Assembly (NCBI GenBank): GCA_030148705.1
Contig: JASBSY010000017.1
Span: 1 to 64,000 of the forward strand
DNA from: Pukyongia sp.
GTDB taxonomy: Bacteria > Bacteroidota > Bacteroidia > Flavobacteriales > Flavobacteriaceae
Direction: 5' to 3'
DNA: 64,000 bases
Shown piece after piece: positions 1 to 8,417 of this stretch (its first letter is position 1; every line of letters starts with the position of its first letter). Below the pieces are notes generated by a model that was not told the DNA's origin, ran no database searches, and was given only the letters and a program-made list of their open reading frames with translations. Both the position numbers and the translations under genes were made by a program.

Positions 1-132
1 ACGATTTTCATTACATCTAGTTTTGTGCTTCCGGCTACGGGCTTCTGACTTTTGGCTTCCGGCTTCTACCTCCCTTCCCGATAATTTCGATACTAATATG
101 AATTGCGCTAACTACTTCATATCACCACTCAC
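1..132 (+). repeat. 132-bp direct repeat, copy 1 (truncated by window start)
   Basis: Identical by eye to 2840-2971 in the same orientation. It may extend upstream of the window, because the second copy is preceded by further repeat sequence. A degenerate third copy of the junction lies near 1920-1985. The repeat contains an ATATGAA...TTCATAT hairpin (96-102 with 116-122). Confidence 0.85.
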
Positions 133-187
133 TATTCACTACTCACTACTCACGCCTCACCCTTCACTTACTTCAGACTTCCCACGT

Positions 188-254
188 CCGCCGTAGCCCT
201 CAGGCGAAGGCGGGCCGGCTTCCCCTGTCCGCCGTAGCCCTCAGGCGAAGGCGG
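188..254. repeat. Two REP-like GC palindromes in tandem
   Basis: Two copies (188-213 and 229-254) of a 26-bp imperfect palindrome of the form CCGCC-GTA-GCC-CTCA-GGC-GAA-GGCGG, starting 41 bp apart. Both are preceded by GT and followed by GCCG(G/A)CTTC. Further copies lie at 394-419, 2361-2386 and 13489-13514. The shape, with stem, inner stem and short loop, is that of REP-type intergenic elements. Confidence 0.75.
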
Positions 255-331
255 GCCGACTTCACCACTCACTATTCACGCCTCACCTTCCCTTCCCGGT
301 GATTTCGATACACTCCCGCATTGCGGGAACA

Positions 332-365
332 TCCGCCAGATTTATCACGTACTACGTGAGGCGGA
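332..365. repeat. TCCGCC...GGCGGA palindrome, copy 1
   Basis: TCCGCC and GGCGGA arms enclose CACGTA-C-TACGTGA, giving a hairpin with two stems. The same 34 bp recur at 2520-2553, again followed by CAGGCTC(G/A)AAGTGACA. Confidence 0.7.
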
Positions 366-393
366 CAGGCTCGAAGTGACAATTTTCCCCCGT

Positions 394-419
394 CCGCCGT
401 AGCCCTCAGGCGAAGGCGG
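394..419. repeat. REP-like GC palindrome
   Basis: Third copy of the CCGCC...GGCGG element described at 188-254, with the same GT prefix and GCCGGCTTC suffix. Confidence 0.7.
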
Positions 420-646
420 GCCGGCTTCAACCTCCCTTTTTTGAGATTTAAAAACAACATATCAACTCCCGAGAATAATTAACTCGTTCATTGAAAAAAT
501 TGATTCTAACCGCAGATTTAAACCTATCAATTCTTAAAAATTAAGCTATCTTTACTTTAACCTTCACCACCATCGTACGTAAAATCACTACCATCAATGG
601 CTGTTCGCCGGAGCGATCAGTTGTATTTATTTAATTAGTGAACCAC

Positions 647-1891
647 ATGCGATCAATTCTTAGAATGTTACTTTTTACGGGGGTGCTTATCCCATGGTGT
701 ATCTCGGCCCAAGCCACTAAAGTAAACGACTTCCCGCGGTATGATGTAGAACTCGAACTCCTGCCCGGTCGGCAGCTTTTAGATGCAACAGTCGTTTTAA
801 AAATAGACAGCAGTTTTATTAAGAAGGGCAGTCTTGAGCTTTTTTTGAACCCCAATGCCGATATCCGGTATATAGTTTCTGACCCGGCTACTGAAATAAT
901 CATCGATTCGCTGGATGGAGACCGGAGCATGATCACATTGAACACAAACAATTCTAAAATAGCGGAGCTCACTTTAAATCTTGCGTATAGTCTCCATATT
1001 CCTGAAGACCATCCTGTAAACCGTATTACCGAAGAATGGATTGAGCTCAATATAGACTCGTTTTGGCTTCCGCAAATCAACGATTTTCCACGCTTTCATT
1101 ACACTATGAATTTGAAAATCGATCCAACTTATACCGTCATGACCGGTGACAACATACTAAAAGCCGAGCGAGAAGGGCAATGGGTGATAAGCGACATATT
1201 GCCGAGGTTAGACATATCGTTTTCGGCGGCCAAAAAATTCCATTTAGCAGAAGGAGCATATGTAATGGTATCCGCATTGCATGCCGATACTAAAATCGAC
1301 TCTATCAAAATTGTAGCCGACAGGGCCATGGCATTTTTGAACGCTTACATTGCCCAACCCAAAGATTTCCGTGAAAAACGGATTGTGATTGTGAGTCCGC
1401 GGAAGGATGTGGGTTATTCCAGGAAAAACTATATTGTCCTCAGTGACGTGAGAAACCGCAACGCGGTCTCTCTTGCGGGGTTTTTGTGCCATGAGTTTGC
1501 CCACTATTGGTTTTCTGAAGCCAACTCCGGTACAAAGCATCATTGGTTGTCGGAATCGTTTGCCGAGTATCTATCCATGATTTTTGTGCGGGAGGAGTAC
1601 GGTACTGCTGCCTTTGATGACTTTATCCGGGAGAAACAAAATCGTATTAAAGACGATATCAAGCCGTTAGCAGCTTATGAGGGAAGGCCCTCCTATTTGG
1701 CCATGTACGTGAAAGGACCGTTGATTCTTCACCAGTTCGAACAATATATAGGCAAGGAGAACTTCGAACTGCTGATCAACAGATTTGTTGACCAAACCAT
1801 TACAACCAATGAGGAATTGTTTCAACTTATAGAATCGCTATTTGGTAAAGAGGCGGTTGTGGAATTGGAACGGCTGCGCGGAAGTATTTGA
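647..1891 (+). CDS. Secreted M1-like (gluzincin) metallopeptidase
   Basis: A 414-aa protein with an N-terminal signal peptide ending near ISAQA. The catalytic region has the zinc motif HEFAH at about residues 282-286, followed by WLSESFAEYL with a glutamate at about 303 that would be the third zinc ligand. This matches the M1 aminopeptidase layout, except that only 16 residues separate the motif from the glutamate (18 is usual). The N-terminal 200 residues are beta-rich, as in M1 N-domains. It is much shorter than full M1 aminopeptidases, so the helical C-terminal domain is reduced. An upstream in-frame GTG at 638 is possible; ATG 647 begins directly at the signal peptide and is preferred. 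The substrate is unknown. The gene is flanked on both sides by repeats and has no operon partner. Confidence 0.75.
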   Translation: MRSILRMLLFTGVLIPWCISAQATKVNDFPRYDVELELLPGRQLLDATVVLKIDSSFIKKGSLELFLNPNADIRYIVSDPATEIIIDSLDGDRSMITLNTNNSKIAELTLNLAYSLHIPEDHPVNRITEEWIELNIDSFWLPQINDFPRFHYTMNLKIDPTYTVMTGDNILKAEREGQWVISDILPRLDISFSAAKKFHLAEGAYVMVSALHADTKIDSIKIVADRAMAFLNAYIAQPKDFREKRIVIVSPRKDVGYSRKNYIVLSDVRNRNAVSLAGFLCHEFAHYWFSEANSGTKHHWLSESFAEYLSMIFVREEYGTAAFDDFIREKQNRIKDDIKPLAAYEGRPSYLAMYVKGPLILHQFEQYIGKENFELLINRFVDQTITTNEELFQLIESLFGKEAVVELERLRGSI

Positions 1892-2201
1892 TTACAAAAC
1901 CCAAAATAATTACCAATACTGGCTGAAAAAGGGGGATAATGGTGTATTCATGATTTTAAATACCTCTAGATTTGTCCATAAGACTTCACCACTCACTATT
2001 CACGCCTCACCATTCACTTACCTCAGGCTTTTGACTTCCGGCTTCCGACTTCCGACTTCACCACTCACAATTCCCCACTCACCATTCACCACTCACCACT
2101 CACTATTCACGCCTCACCCTTCACGCCTCACCCTTCACCCCTCACCCTTCACGCCTCACCCTTCACCCTTCACCCTTCACTCATAACCACTTCTCGATAC
2201 T

Positions 2202-2230
2202 AATATGAAGTAGCTCCCGCACTTCATATT
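2202..2230. repeat. AT hairpin repeat, variant A
   Basis: Ten-base arms AATATGAAGT and ACTTCATATT with a 9-nt loop. A sister copy at 2489-2517 has a compensatory change in both arms (AATTTGAAGT / ACTTCAAATT). Both are preceded by TTCTCGATACT. Confidence 0.75.
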
Positions 2231-2360
2231 CACTCGAAGTGACAATTTTCCCCCGTCCACCGTAGCTCTTCAGCCGCCGTAGCCACTTACGCTTTCGCTA
2301 AAGCTTCAGCGACACGAGGGTGGCGAAGGAGGCTAGCGAAGGCGGGCCGACTTTCCCTGT

Positions 2361-2386
2361 CCGCCGTAGCCCTCAGGCGAAGGCGG
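2361..2386. repeat. REP-like GC palindrome
   Basis: Another copy of the CCGCC...GGCGG element. Just upstream, 2274-2345 is an enlarged version in which the same outer arms enclose a longer nested stem. Confidence 0.7.
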
Positions 2387-2488
2387 GCCGACTTCACCAC
2401 TCACTACTCACGCATCACCCTTCACTCTTCACCATTCACCACTCACTATTCACGCCTCACCCTTCACTCATAACCACTTCTCGATACT

Positions 2489-2517
2489 AATTTGAAGTAA
2501 CTCTCGCACTTCAAATT
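2489..2517. repeat. AT hairpin repeat, variant B
   Basis: Ten-base arms AATTTGAAGT and ACTTCAAATT with a 9-nt loop; it covaries with 2202-2230 at the fourth base pair. It is followed directly by the 2520-2553 palindrome. Confidence 0.75.
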
Positions 2518-2519
2518 CA

Positions 2520-2553
2520 TCCGCCAGATTTATCACGTACTACGTGAGGCGGA
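2520..2553. repeat. TCCGCC...GGCGGA palindrome, copy 2
   Basis: Same 34 bp as 332-365, in the same orientation and with the same downstream context. Confidence 0.7.
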
Positions 2554-2649
2554 CAGGCTCAAAGTGACAGCTTCTTATTTTCTTTTTACTCCTTCTTTTT
2601 TGCATTACACACAAAAAGAAACAAAAGCAAGGCTTCCCTTTTTGTAACT

Positions 2650-2821
2650 AACTTTCTTTTACTGGTCTAAAAGAAAGTTACAAAGAAAAGGACCTTTTTT
2701 CTTTTTCAGAGGCATTTGCATTGCTGCTACCGCGCAATGAAACCGTATTTATTTTGCTAAATTCTCTACAGGGATTCGCGAATTCTTAACGCAAAATAAA
2801 TACCTATGCTGGCTGAAAAAG
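2650..2821 (+). repeat. 172-bp multi-hairpin module, copy A
   Basis: Matches the reverse complement of 13619-13790 over its full length with roughly nine differences. It holds three inverted repeats: AACTTTCTTTT/AAAAGAAAGTT (2650-2660 with 2669-2679), CATTGC/GCAATG (2719-2724 with 2734-2739), and a perfect 13-bp pair GTATTTATTTTGC / GCAAAATAAATAC (2745-2757 with 2791-2803). It has no coding capacity. It resembles a dispersed, possibly mobile, noncoding element. Confidence 0.8.
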
Positions 2822-2839
2822 AAGGACAATGGTGTATTC

Positions 2840-2971
2840 ACGATTTTCATTACATCTAGTTTTGTGCTTCCGGCTACGGGCTTCTGACTTTTGGCTTCCG
2901 GCTTCTACCTCCCTTCCCGATAATTTCGATACTAATATGAATTGCGCTAACTACTTCATATCACCACTCAC
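2840..2971 (+). repeat. 132-bp direct repeat, copy 2
   Basis: Identical by eye to 1-132. Together the copies bracket the M1-like peptidase gene and its repeats. It directly follows the 172-bp module, separated only by GAAGGACAATGGTGTATTC. Confidence 0.85.
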
Positions 2972-3054
2972 CACTCACCACTCACCACTCACTATTCACT
3001 ACTCACTATTCACTATCAATCAAAACCCGTATCTTACCCCCAAACATTCATGCA

Positions 3055-3336
3055 TTGGCCAACCTAAAATCCATACTGCGATCCTTACTGGAGATCATAA
3101 AGGTAATTTTCGAGCAATCCCGCGACAGCGCAACGCCCAGAACCTGGCACCAACATGTGGTGCCTTATAAGGACGGCTGGGCCGTACGGCGGGAGGGGAA
3201 CAAGCGCATCACCTCCAAACACCGCAAGCAAAGCACGGCCATCCGCAAAGCCAAAAGCATCGCCCGCAAACGCAAGGCCGATGTGATCATCCATAGAGCG
3301 GATGGGACGATAAGGGAGAGGGTGGGGGTGGAGTGA
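3055..3336 (+). CDS. DUF2188 domain protein
   Basis: A small basic protein of 93 aa. Residues about 30-90 match the DUF2188 pattern: a His-Val-Val-Pro-x-x-x-x-Trp-x-Val-(R/K)-x-Glu-Gly start, Lys/Arg-rich helix, then an (D/I)-V-I-I-H-x-x-D-G-x-I-R-E end. Function is unknown; members are small and common in bacteria and phage-like islands. The start used is TTG 3055; no ATG or GTG in frame lies upstream before the repeats, and no clear ribosome-binding site is visible, so the N-terminal 25 residues are uncertain. It sits at the edge between the repeat region and the restriction-modification island. Confidence 0.65.
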   Translation: MANLKSILRSLLEIIKVIFEQSRDSATPRTWHQHVVPYKDGWAVRREGNKRITSKHRKQSTAIRKAKSIARKRKADVIIHRADGTIRERVGVE

Positions 3337-3371
3337 GAGTAGAAGACTTAATTGGAAAATTGGAAGATTTA

Positions 3372-6011
3372 TTACATTTTATTTATTAAATCTTTTGCTT
3401 TATCCAACGTATATGCTTTTTCCATTTTCTTTTTATCAAATATCATAAAGTATGCAAAATCTGGCCCAGCTTGCTTTTCCCATTCGTTTCCAAGTCTACA
3501 TTTTGCTTCACTATCTGAACCGTCTAAATGGTCGCCTTTAGTCTCGATCAAAATTGTTTTGCCTGATTTTGTTTGCATAATAAAGTCAGGGTAGTGGTTG
3601 GCTTTAAATCCGTTGATGTAAAATCCTTTACCACGTTCTAAATTCCTATGCCAAAACTCAATGTTTGAAGATGTACCGAGTTCCATTGCTACTCGTTCTT
3701 CAAAATTGTTCATTGAACCTTCTTTTTCATAAAGCGAATTTCCAATTGCAGAGCCTGTTTTCCCTGGAACAATCTCCTTGCTTAAATTCCAATTGGCTTT
3801 GGTGCTGATTCGTTTCGATTTGATTAAATCCATAAAACGTCCTTCGGCATAAGAATCTGATAATTTTCTAATGTGCGCCTTTATTTTGTCGGTGTAGCTC
3901 CATTTTCGAACCAATATATCTCGCAATTGCTCAGTAGTCATACTGTTGAGAATTCGACCAATGTAAAGCTTGATTTCTTGGTCAGGAATTGGGTACATAT
4001 TTCCGATAATCTGCATCATTTGATGTGTGATGTCGGTTATCTGATTTTCTTTTGGTTTTGCTAAAATGTATTCGGCAATTGGGTCTTTCACCAAATTATC
4101 TTCAATCTTTGTGAATGAAGGTCTATACTCGTTTTTCTTAGCTTCTTCCAAGTCAATTTTGTACAAGTCAGAAGAAATTTTATCAAAGTCAATTTTGATG
4201 TCTTCGTCTGACAGCTTGAAGTCTTTGAGCAATGATTCTCTGTTCAATAATTCTTCATCTGTGCCAAAAATGTCGCTTGCGGTTACCTTGATGAAGAATT
4301 GCGGAAACTCTATTTTATCTATAAACTCCTTGTAGGCTTCTTTGACCTTGTAGCGTTTTACTTTATCACCCATTTCTTGAAAAATATTTTCGTCAACAGG
4401 TTGTTGTTCCTGTTCTTTTATTTGTTCTTCTAATTGTCGGTTCTGTTCTTCTGCTAATGCTTCAATTTCTTCAATTACCGTTGTAGATTCGGTTTCTTCT
4501 TCAACTGCATGTGGGTCAAACGTTACTCGATTGGTGTCAATGTTTTCATCTTCTTCTAGTTCCGTTTGTTGTTCAGGGAAAAGGAAAGATTCCACTGGGT
4601 CAGCAGTAACCGTTTTCTTTTCTTCTTCTGTCATCTTATCGACTTTGCGATAATCTTTTTCACTAAAACCTGATTCTTGCAAGCCTTTTACAATGCTTTG
4701 TAAAGTCTCGTTGAATTTGGCAGAAGCTGTCAAAACATAAGAAAGGTTTAATTGAAAAGACTTGTGTCTTTGTACATAAGGCTGACGCAATACACGACCT
4801 AAAATCTGTTCTATATCTACCGCACTCGATTTGTCTGCCAAAGAAGCTAAGACATAGGCGAAAGGACAATCCCAACCTTCTTTTAAGGCATTGATGGTGA
4901 TTATATAGCGGACTTTACATTCTTTACTCATCAAATCAACGCCTTTCAATTCATCATTATTGGCAGTTTTAATTTTCATTTGATTTTCTGGAATACCCAA
5001 GCTCAACAATTGTGTTTTCAGCTTTTCAAAAGTGGTGTTGTCGTCATTCGTTTTGGGTTGTGCTTGAAACAACACGATTGGTCTGATGTATTTTCCACCT
5101 TCCGCTTCTTGCTTTTTGGCAAGGTTCTCCAACTTTCGTTGTAAGTGCAAAGCGTTATTAATGACTTCCGTTTTATCATGATTGTTATAAACAATTACAG
5201 GAAGTTTTACCATATGTTCCTTTTTCAGTTCTATCGCAGGAACAAGGCTTACAATATTGCTATTCGCTTTTGGTGTTGCAGTTAAATCAAGAATGAATGA
5301 CGGATTTAGATTTTTGAGCATATCTACGCTCAAATCACTTTCCGCATTATGGCTTTCATCCACTACCAAAATAGGATTGAGATAACGCAATATATTGATT
5401 AATGCCGTATCGTCCACACCGTCCAAAATGTGTTCGCTGTTTTTGAACTGCGATACAAAGGCTTCTAATTGTCCATTTTCTTGGTAAACCTTTCTGTCGT
5501 CCTTGTTTCTTGCTCGCAAACTGGCAAAGCTCATTACGAAAATGCTCAACTGGTCTTTTACCACGTTTGGGTTGAAGTTTGAACCTTGTAACAAGTCTTC
5601 TTTTTGATAGACTTCTACTCGGTGATTGAATAGTGTATTGAGTTTTTGTCTGTAAGGGTGCTCTGGATTTGAAAGTGCTTCAACGGTTTGTTGCAATAGG
5701 TTACTCCAAGGCACTAACCAAATCACGGCTTTGGGTTTGCTGGAATCGTAAGCCTGAAAAATAGAATGCAAAGCATTTACGGCAATAAAGGTTTTACCAC
5801 CTGCGGTTGGTACCTTAACCGCTACGTGAGCAGCATTCGGGATGTTGTTTTTATAGGGTTGCATTCCTGTACCATCTAATGGATTGTAAGGACCAATTTT
5901 ATCTTCCCAATATTGGTTGAAGGCTTTTCCTAAATCTTTTTGTTCTTGAACGTAGGTCAAGTATTCTTCAAGATTTTCTATTACTTTCTGTTGATAGCTT
6001 TTTAATTCCAT
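3372..6011 (-). CDS. res: Type III restriction enzyme, Res subunit
   Basis: An 879-aa ATP-dependent restriction subunit. Superfamily 2 helicase motifs appear in order: motif I PTAGGKT (68-74), motif II DESH (218-221), motif III TATP (244-247), motif V ALKEGWDCP (375-383) and motif VI QILGRVLRQ (402-410). An acidic Glu/Gln-rich linker lies at about 480-560. The C-terminal nuclease shows a PD-(D/E)xK pattern, with Pro-Asp at 808-809 and Glu-Thr-Lys at 823-825. It acts in a complex with Mod to cleave near unmethylated sites. Its start lies 3 nt after the mod stop, so the two are co-transcribed and translationally close. All motifs look intact. Confidence 0.93.
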   Translation of the reverse strand: MELKSYQQKVIENLEEYLTYVQEQKDLGKAFNQYWEDKIGPYNPLDGTGMQPYKNNIPNAAHVAVKVPTAGGKTFIAVNALHSIFQAYDSSKPKAVIWLVPWSNLLQQTVEALSNPEHPYRQKLNTLFNHRVEVYQKEDLLQGSNFNPNVVKDQLSIFVMSFASLRARNKDDRKVYQENGQLEAFVSQFKNSEHILDGVDDTALINILRYLNPILVVDESHNAESDLSVDMLKNLNPSFILDLTATPKANSNIVSLVPAIELKKEHMVKLPVIVYNNHDKTEVINNALHLQRKLENLAKKQEAEGGKYIRPIVLFQAQPKTNDDNTTFEKLKTQLLSLGIPENQMKIKTANNDELKGVDLMSKECKVRYIITINALKEGWDCPFAYVLASLADKSSAVDIEQILGRVLRQPYVQRHKSFQLNLSYVLTASAKFNETLQSIVKGLQESGFSEKDYRKVDKMTEEEKKTVTADPVESFLFPEQQTELEEDENIDTNRVTFDPHAVEEETESTTVIEEIEALAEEQNRQLEEQIKEQEQQPVDENIFQEMGDKVKRYKVKEAYKEFIDKIEFPQFFIKVTASDIFGTDEELLNRESLLKDFKLSDEDIKIDFDKISSDLYKIDLEEAKKNEYRPSFTKIEDNLVKDPIAEYILAKPKENQITDITHQMMQIIGNMYPIPDQEIKLYIGRILNSMTTEQLRDILVRKWSYTDKIKAHIRKLSDSYAEGRFMDLIKSKRISTKANWNLSKEIVPGKTGSAIGNSLYEKEGSMNNFEERVAMELGTSSNIEFWHRNLERGKGFYINGFKANHYPDFIMQTKSGKTILIETKGDHLDGSDSEAKCRLGNEWEKQAGPDFAYFMIFDKKKMEKAYTLDKAKDLINKM

Positions 6012-6014
6012 AAT

Positions 6015-7778
6015 CTAAAATCTTGTAATGTCTCTTGGTATTTTCTTGAAAATGATGTTCTTCTTTGCCATAAACTCCTTAGGTAATAGACAATTGTCTG
6101 CATAAATGATGTATTGTTCGCCTTTGGTTTTTACGAGCTCTAAAGCATCAAAATCTAAAGTGGTTAAACGGTCTTTCTCATAAATAAAATAGTAGGCTGA
6201 TTCTTCTTTCTTGCCTAAAAAGTAGTTCTCAGCATTGGGTTCGCTAAACGAGGATCGAGTTTCTGAAAACCAAATGTATTCTCGGATTTTGGCTAAGCCG
6301 ACTTCTTCGTTTAGGTTTTGGTGCTCGTCAAAAAGCGGTAGGCCGAGCTTGTAGAAATCAAATTTCCCGCCTAAACCTTCAACAATTTTATCACCAGAAC
6401 CGTAACCCTTTGAAGCTCTCTTAACTCTTTCGCTAGTGACATCATTAGCATATTCTTCCATTTCAACTAGAATGAAATTGCGATTTCCACCGTCTTGTTT
6501 ATTTAAATTTAAAACTGCATGAGCTGTTGTGCCAGAACCAGCAAAAGAATCCAAGATGATTGATGATTTTGATGAAGTTGCTCTAAGTATTTCACAAATG
6601 AACTCCAATGCTTTAGGGTAATCGAAAGGGCTTTTTCCAAAAATCTCTTTGATTTGAGTACTTCCTTTCACTGTGTAAAATTCCTTTTCTAACCAAATTG
6701 TTGGAATCTGGCTACCTTCTGTCGTATTCTCTCCAAATATTAATGTAGGCTTGCCTTCTTCGGTACCTATAACAGTTAGAGCTTTGGATTCAACTTTAGA
6801 TATTAACCCACTCGGTAAATATTGTATACTATATTTATTAAGCGATTTTTTCGATTTGTTTGGACTGATTTTTATGTAACCTTTTTTCCAGTCCGACTCT
6901 AATCTTGAGCTTATTAATCTCCAAACACATTCTTTACCTTTACTTGTTATAGGCCAAATAGCAACTGTTCCTTGAGGGGCTTCATTGAAGTTGTACTCAA
7001 ATGACTCAATATCTCCGACATATACGCCTTCGTTTATCCTTTCTTGCAAAGATTTCCCCACAGAATGTAGATTCCCATTTTCCTTATCTATGAAAATAGG
7101 ATAGGTTTGATTCGGTCTTTGCTTTTTATTAAATGTTGCAAGAGTCAAGCCTTCAAAAGGGCTTCTTGAATTACCACCAGAATGAAGTATTTTATTTGGG
7201 ACAAATTCTTTAGGTGTAATAAAAATTACGTATTCATGTTGAATGTTGAAACCTCTTGAAGGCTTACCTCCAGAGGTTTGTACTGTGATGTTAAAGATTT
7301 GTCTATCGCTAAAAAGCTCTTTGCATATAGCAGTTAAGTTTGTTATTTCATGATGACCAATACTAATGCTCAAGACTCCCTTGTTGCTCAATAATTTTCT
7401 CAAGAGCTGAAGGCGAGGATACATCATACACAGCCATTTGTCGTGTCGTGTTAAATCATCACCATCTTTACCAACTACTTCGCCCAACCATTTTTTAATT
7501 TTTGGATGATTAACGTTGTCGTTATAGACCCATTTTTCATTTCCTGTATTGTAAGGTGGGTCAATGTAAATGCAGTTTATTTTCCCTTCATATTCAGGTA
7601 GTAAACTTTTTAGAGCTTCAAGGTTATCGCCCTGTATTATTTTATTTCCGCTGTTGGTTGGTTCGGTTTGTTCTCCTTTATCAGCTGTAAACCCGTATTT
7701 ATGTTCCAATACTCTATAGGGCACATCTTGGTGGTGGCTTATCACTTTGTCTTTTCCAATCCAATTGAGTGTTGGCAT
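6015..7778 (-). CDS. mod: Type III DNA methyltransferase, Mod subunit
   Basis: A 587-aa N6-adenine methyltransferase of the beta class. The catalytic DPPY motif is at 73-76 within IDPPYNTGN, and the S-adenosylmethionine motif FAGSGTT is at 412-418, so DPPY precedes the SAM site. The long middle region (about 150-390) would hold the target recognition domain. It recognises and methylates one strand of an asymmetric site, protecting the host and directing Res. No simple-sequence repeat that would suggest phase variation is visible in the gene. It is the first gene of the mod-res pair. Confidence 0.93.
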   Translation of the reverse strand: MPTLNWIGKDKVISHHQDVPYRVLEHKYGFTADKGEQTEPTNSGNKIIQGDNLEALKSLLPEYEGKINCIYIDPPYNTGNEKWVYNDNVNHPKIKKWLGEVVGKDGDDLTRHDKWLCMMYPRLQLLRKLLSNKGVLSISIGHHEITNLTAICKELFSDRQIFNITVQTSGGKPSRGFNIQHEYVIFITPKEFVPNKILHSGGNSRSPFEGLTLATFNKKQRPNQTYPIFIDKENGNLHSVGKSLQERINEGVYVGDIESFEYNFNEAPQGTVAIWPITSKGKECVWRLISSRLESDWKKGYIKISPNKSKKSLNKYSIQYLPSGLISKVESKALTVIGTEEGKPTLIFGENTTEGSQIPTIWLEKEFYTVKGSTQIKEIFGKSPFDYPKALEFICEILRATSSKSSIILDSFAGSGTTAHAVLNLNKQDGGNRNFILVEMEEYANDVTSERVKRASKGYGSGDKIVEGLGGKFDFYKLGLPLFDEHQNLNEEVGLAKIREYIWFSETRSSFSEPNAENYFLGKKEESAYYFIYEKDRLTTLDFDALELVKTKGEQYIIYADNCLLPKEFMAKKNIIFKKIPRDITRF

Positions 7779-7802
7779 TTATTAATGTATTTAGAGTTAC
7801 TT

Positions 7803-8417
7803 TTAAATTAATTTAAGACAATTCATTATCCTATGAACTATATCAGGTCCATCAAATTTCCAGATTATTACAATAAGTAGTAGTATCATTGGTACAAAAT
7901 AAATTCCAATAATTAATGCATTAGATTTATAATGTTTTACTTGTAATGAAATACGATTGGTTAGTCCTAACAATCCGCGTTCCTTAAAAAAATCATTATT
8001 ATCAAATTTTTCGGCGTGTTTAACTGAGCCCATAAGCAGTTGGTGATAATAGCCATAATCAAGCAAAAAACAGCAAATCCAGAAAAAAAATACTCCAATA
8101 AGTATTATTATTAATATTTCTTCGGTAAAGCCGAAGTTTTTATACATAGCTATTGATATCGTGGAAATACCAATTACCACTGACAAAACAATAGACCTAA
8201 ACTTAATAATTAGATCATTAAAGTGCATTTGGGTTTGAATAGTTACTTTCCACTCTTCCATAAAGTAATCCAAATCACATTCGGCGCAATCAATATGTTG
8301 ATTTGTGTTTTCAACTTCAGAATCATCTTTTTTTATTTTATGTCTCACTAAATTAGAAATAGCAAAACCCCCAACGATTCCAACCAATAATGTAATTAAA
8401 AACACGAGTATATTCAT
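7803..8417 (-). CDS. Four-helix membrane protein next to the type III RM genes
   Basis: A 204-aa protein of unknown family. Predicted membrane segments by hydrophobicity are at about 3-23, 75-92, 100-120 and 166-186. A soluble loop between helices 1 and 2 contains a CAEC pair (44-47) and acidic residues. It ends 25 nt upstream of mod on the same strand, so it is probably the first gene of the mod-res transcript. It is AT-rich like its neighbours. The position suggests an accessory or second-layer defence protein, but nothing in the sequence proves this. Confidence 0.6.
   Translation of the reverse strand: MNILVFLITLLVGIVGGFAISNLVRHKIKKDDSEVENTNQHIDCAECDLDYFMEEWKVTIQTQMHFNDLIIKFRSIVLSVVIGISTISIAMYKNFGFTEEILIIILIGVFFFWICCFLLDYGYYHQLLMGSVKHAEKFDNNDFFKERGLLGLTNRISLQVKHYKSNALIIGIYFVPMILLLIVIIWKFDGPDIVHRIMNCLKLI

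Larger units (their letters stand above)
1..637. repeat. Noncoding composite repeat region
   Basis: No credible gene. The stretch is a mosaic of short repeats: G-poor runs of CACTCAC/TATTCAC type, pyrimidine-rich GGCTTCCGGCTTC blocks, GC-rich palindromes (188-213, 229-254, 394-419), a TCCGCC...GGCGGA palindrome (332-365) and a short CCCGCA/TGCGGG hairpin (about 315-327). The same building blocks recur at 1892-3054 and some at 13191-13805. From about 480 the sequence becomes AT-rich and unrepeated and is probably the upstream region of the peptidase gene. Confidence 0.8.
1892..3054. repeat. Noncoding composite repeat region
   Basis: About 1.16 kb without a credible gene. 1987-2184 is an almost G-free tract of CACTCAC/CTTCACC/GCCTCAC units; its apparent reading frame (Ser-Pro-Leu-Thr-His repeats) only reflects the repeat. 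It is followed by AT hairpins at 2202-2230 and 2489-2517, a nested GC hairpin at 2274-2345, a REP-like palindrome at 2361-2386, a palindrome at 2520-2553, the 172-bp multi-hairpin module at 2650-2821, the direct repeat 2840-2971, and another CACTCAC tract. Confidence 0.85.

Noticed and set aside
1842-2186. Open frame of Ser-Pro-Thr-His-rich sequence in the repeat tract
   Set aside because: The codons only mirror the CACTCAC-type repeat, the start lies inside the peptidase gene, and no domain is seen.
1-3054. CRISPR array
   Set aside because: Repeats vary in length and spacing, spacers are themselves repeats, and no cas genes are present.
2829-3170. Open frame across the direct repeat and the DUF2188 start
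   Set aside because: It crosses noncoding repeats and overlaps the DUF2188 gene in another frame; low-complexity product.
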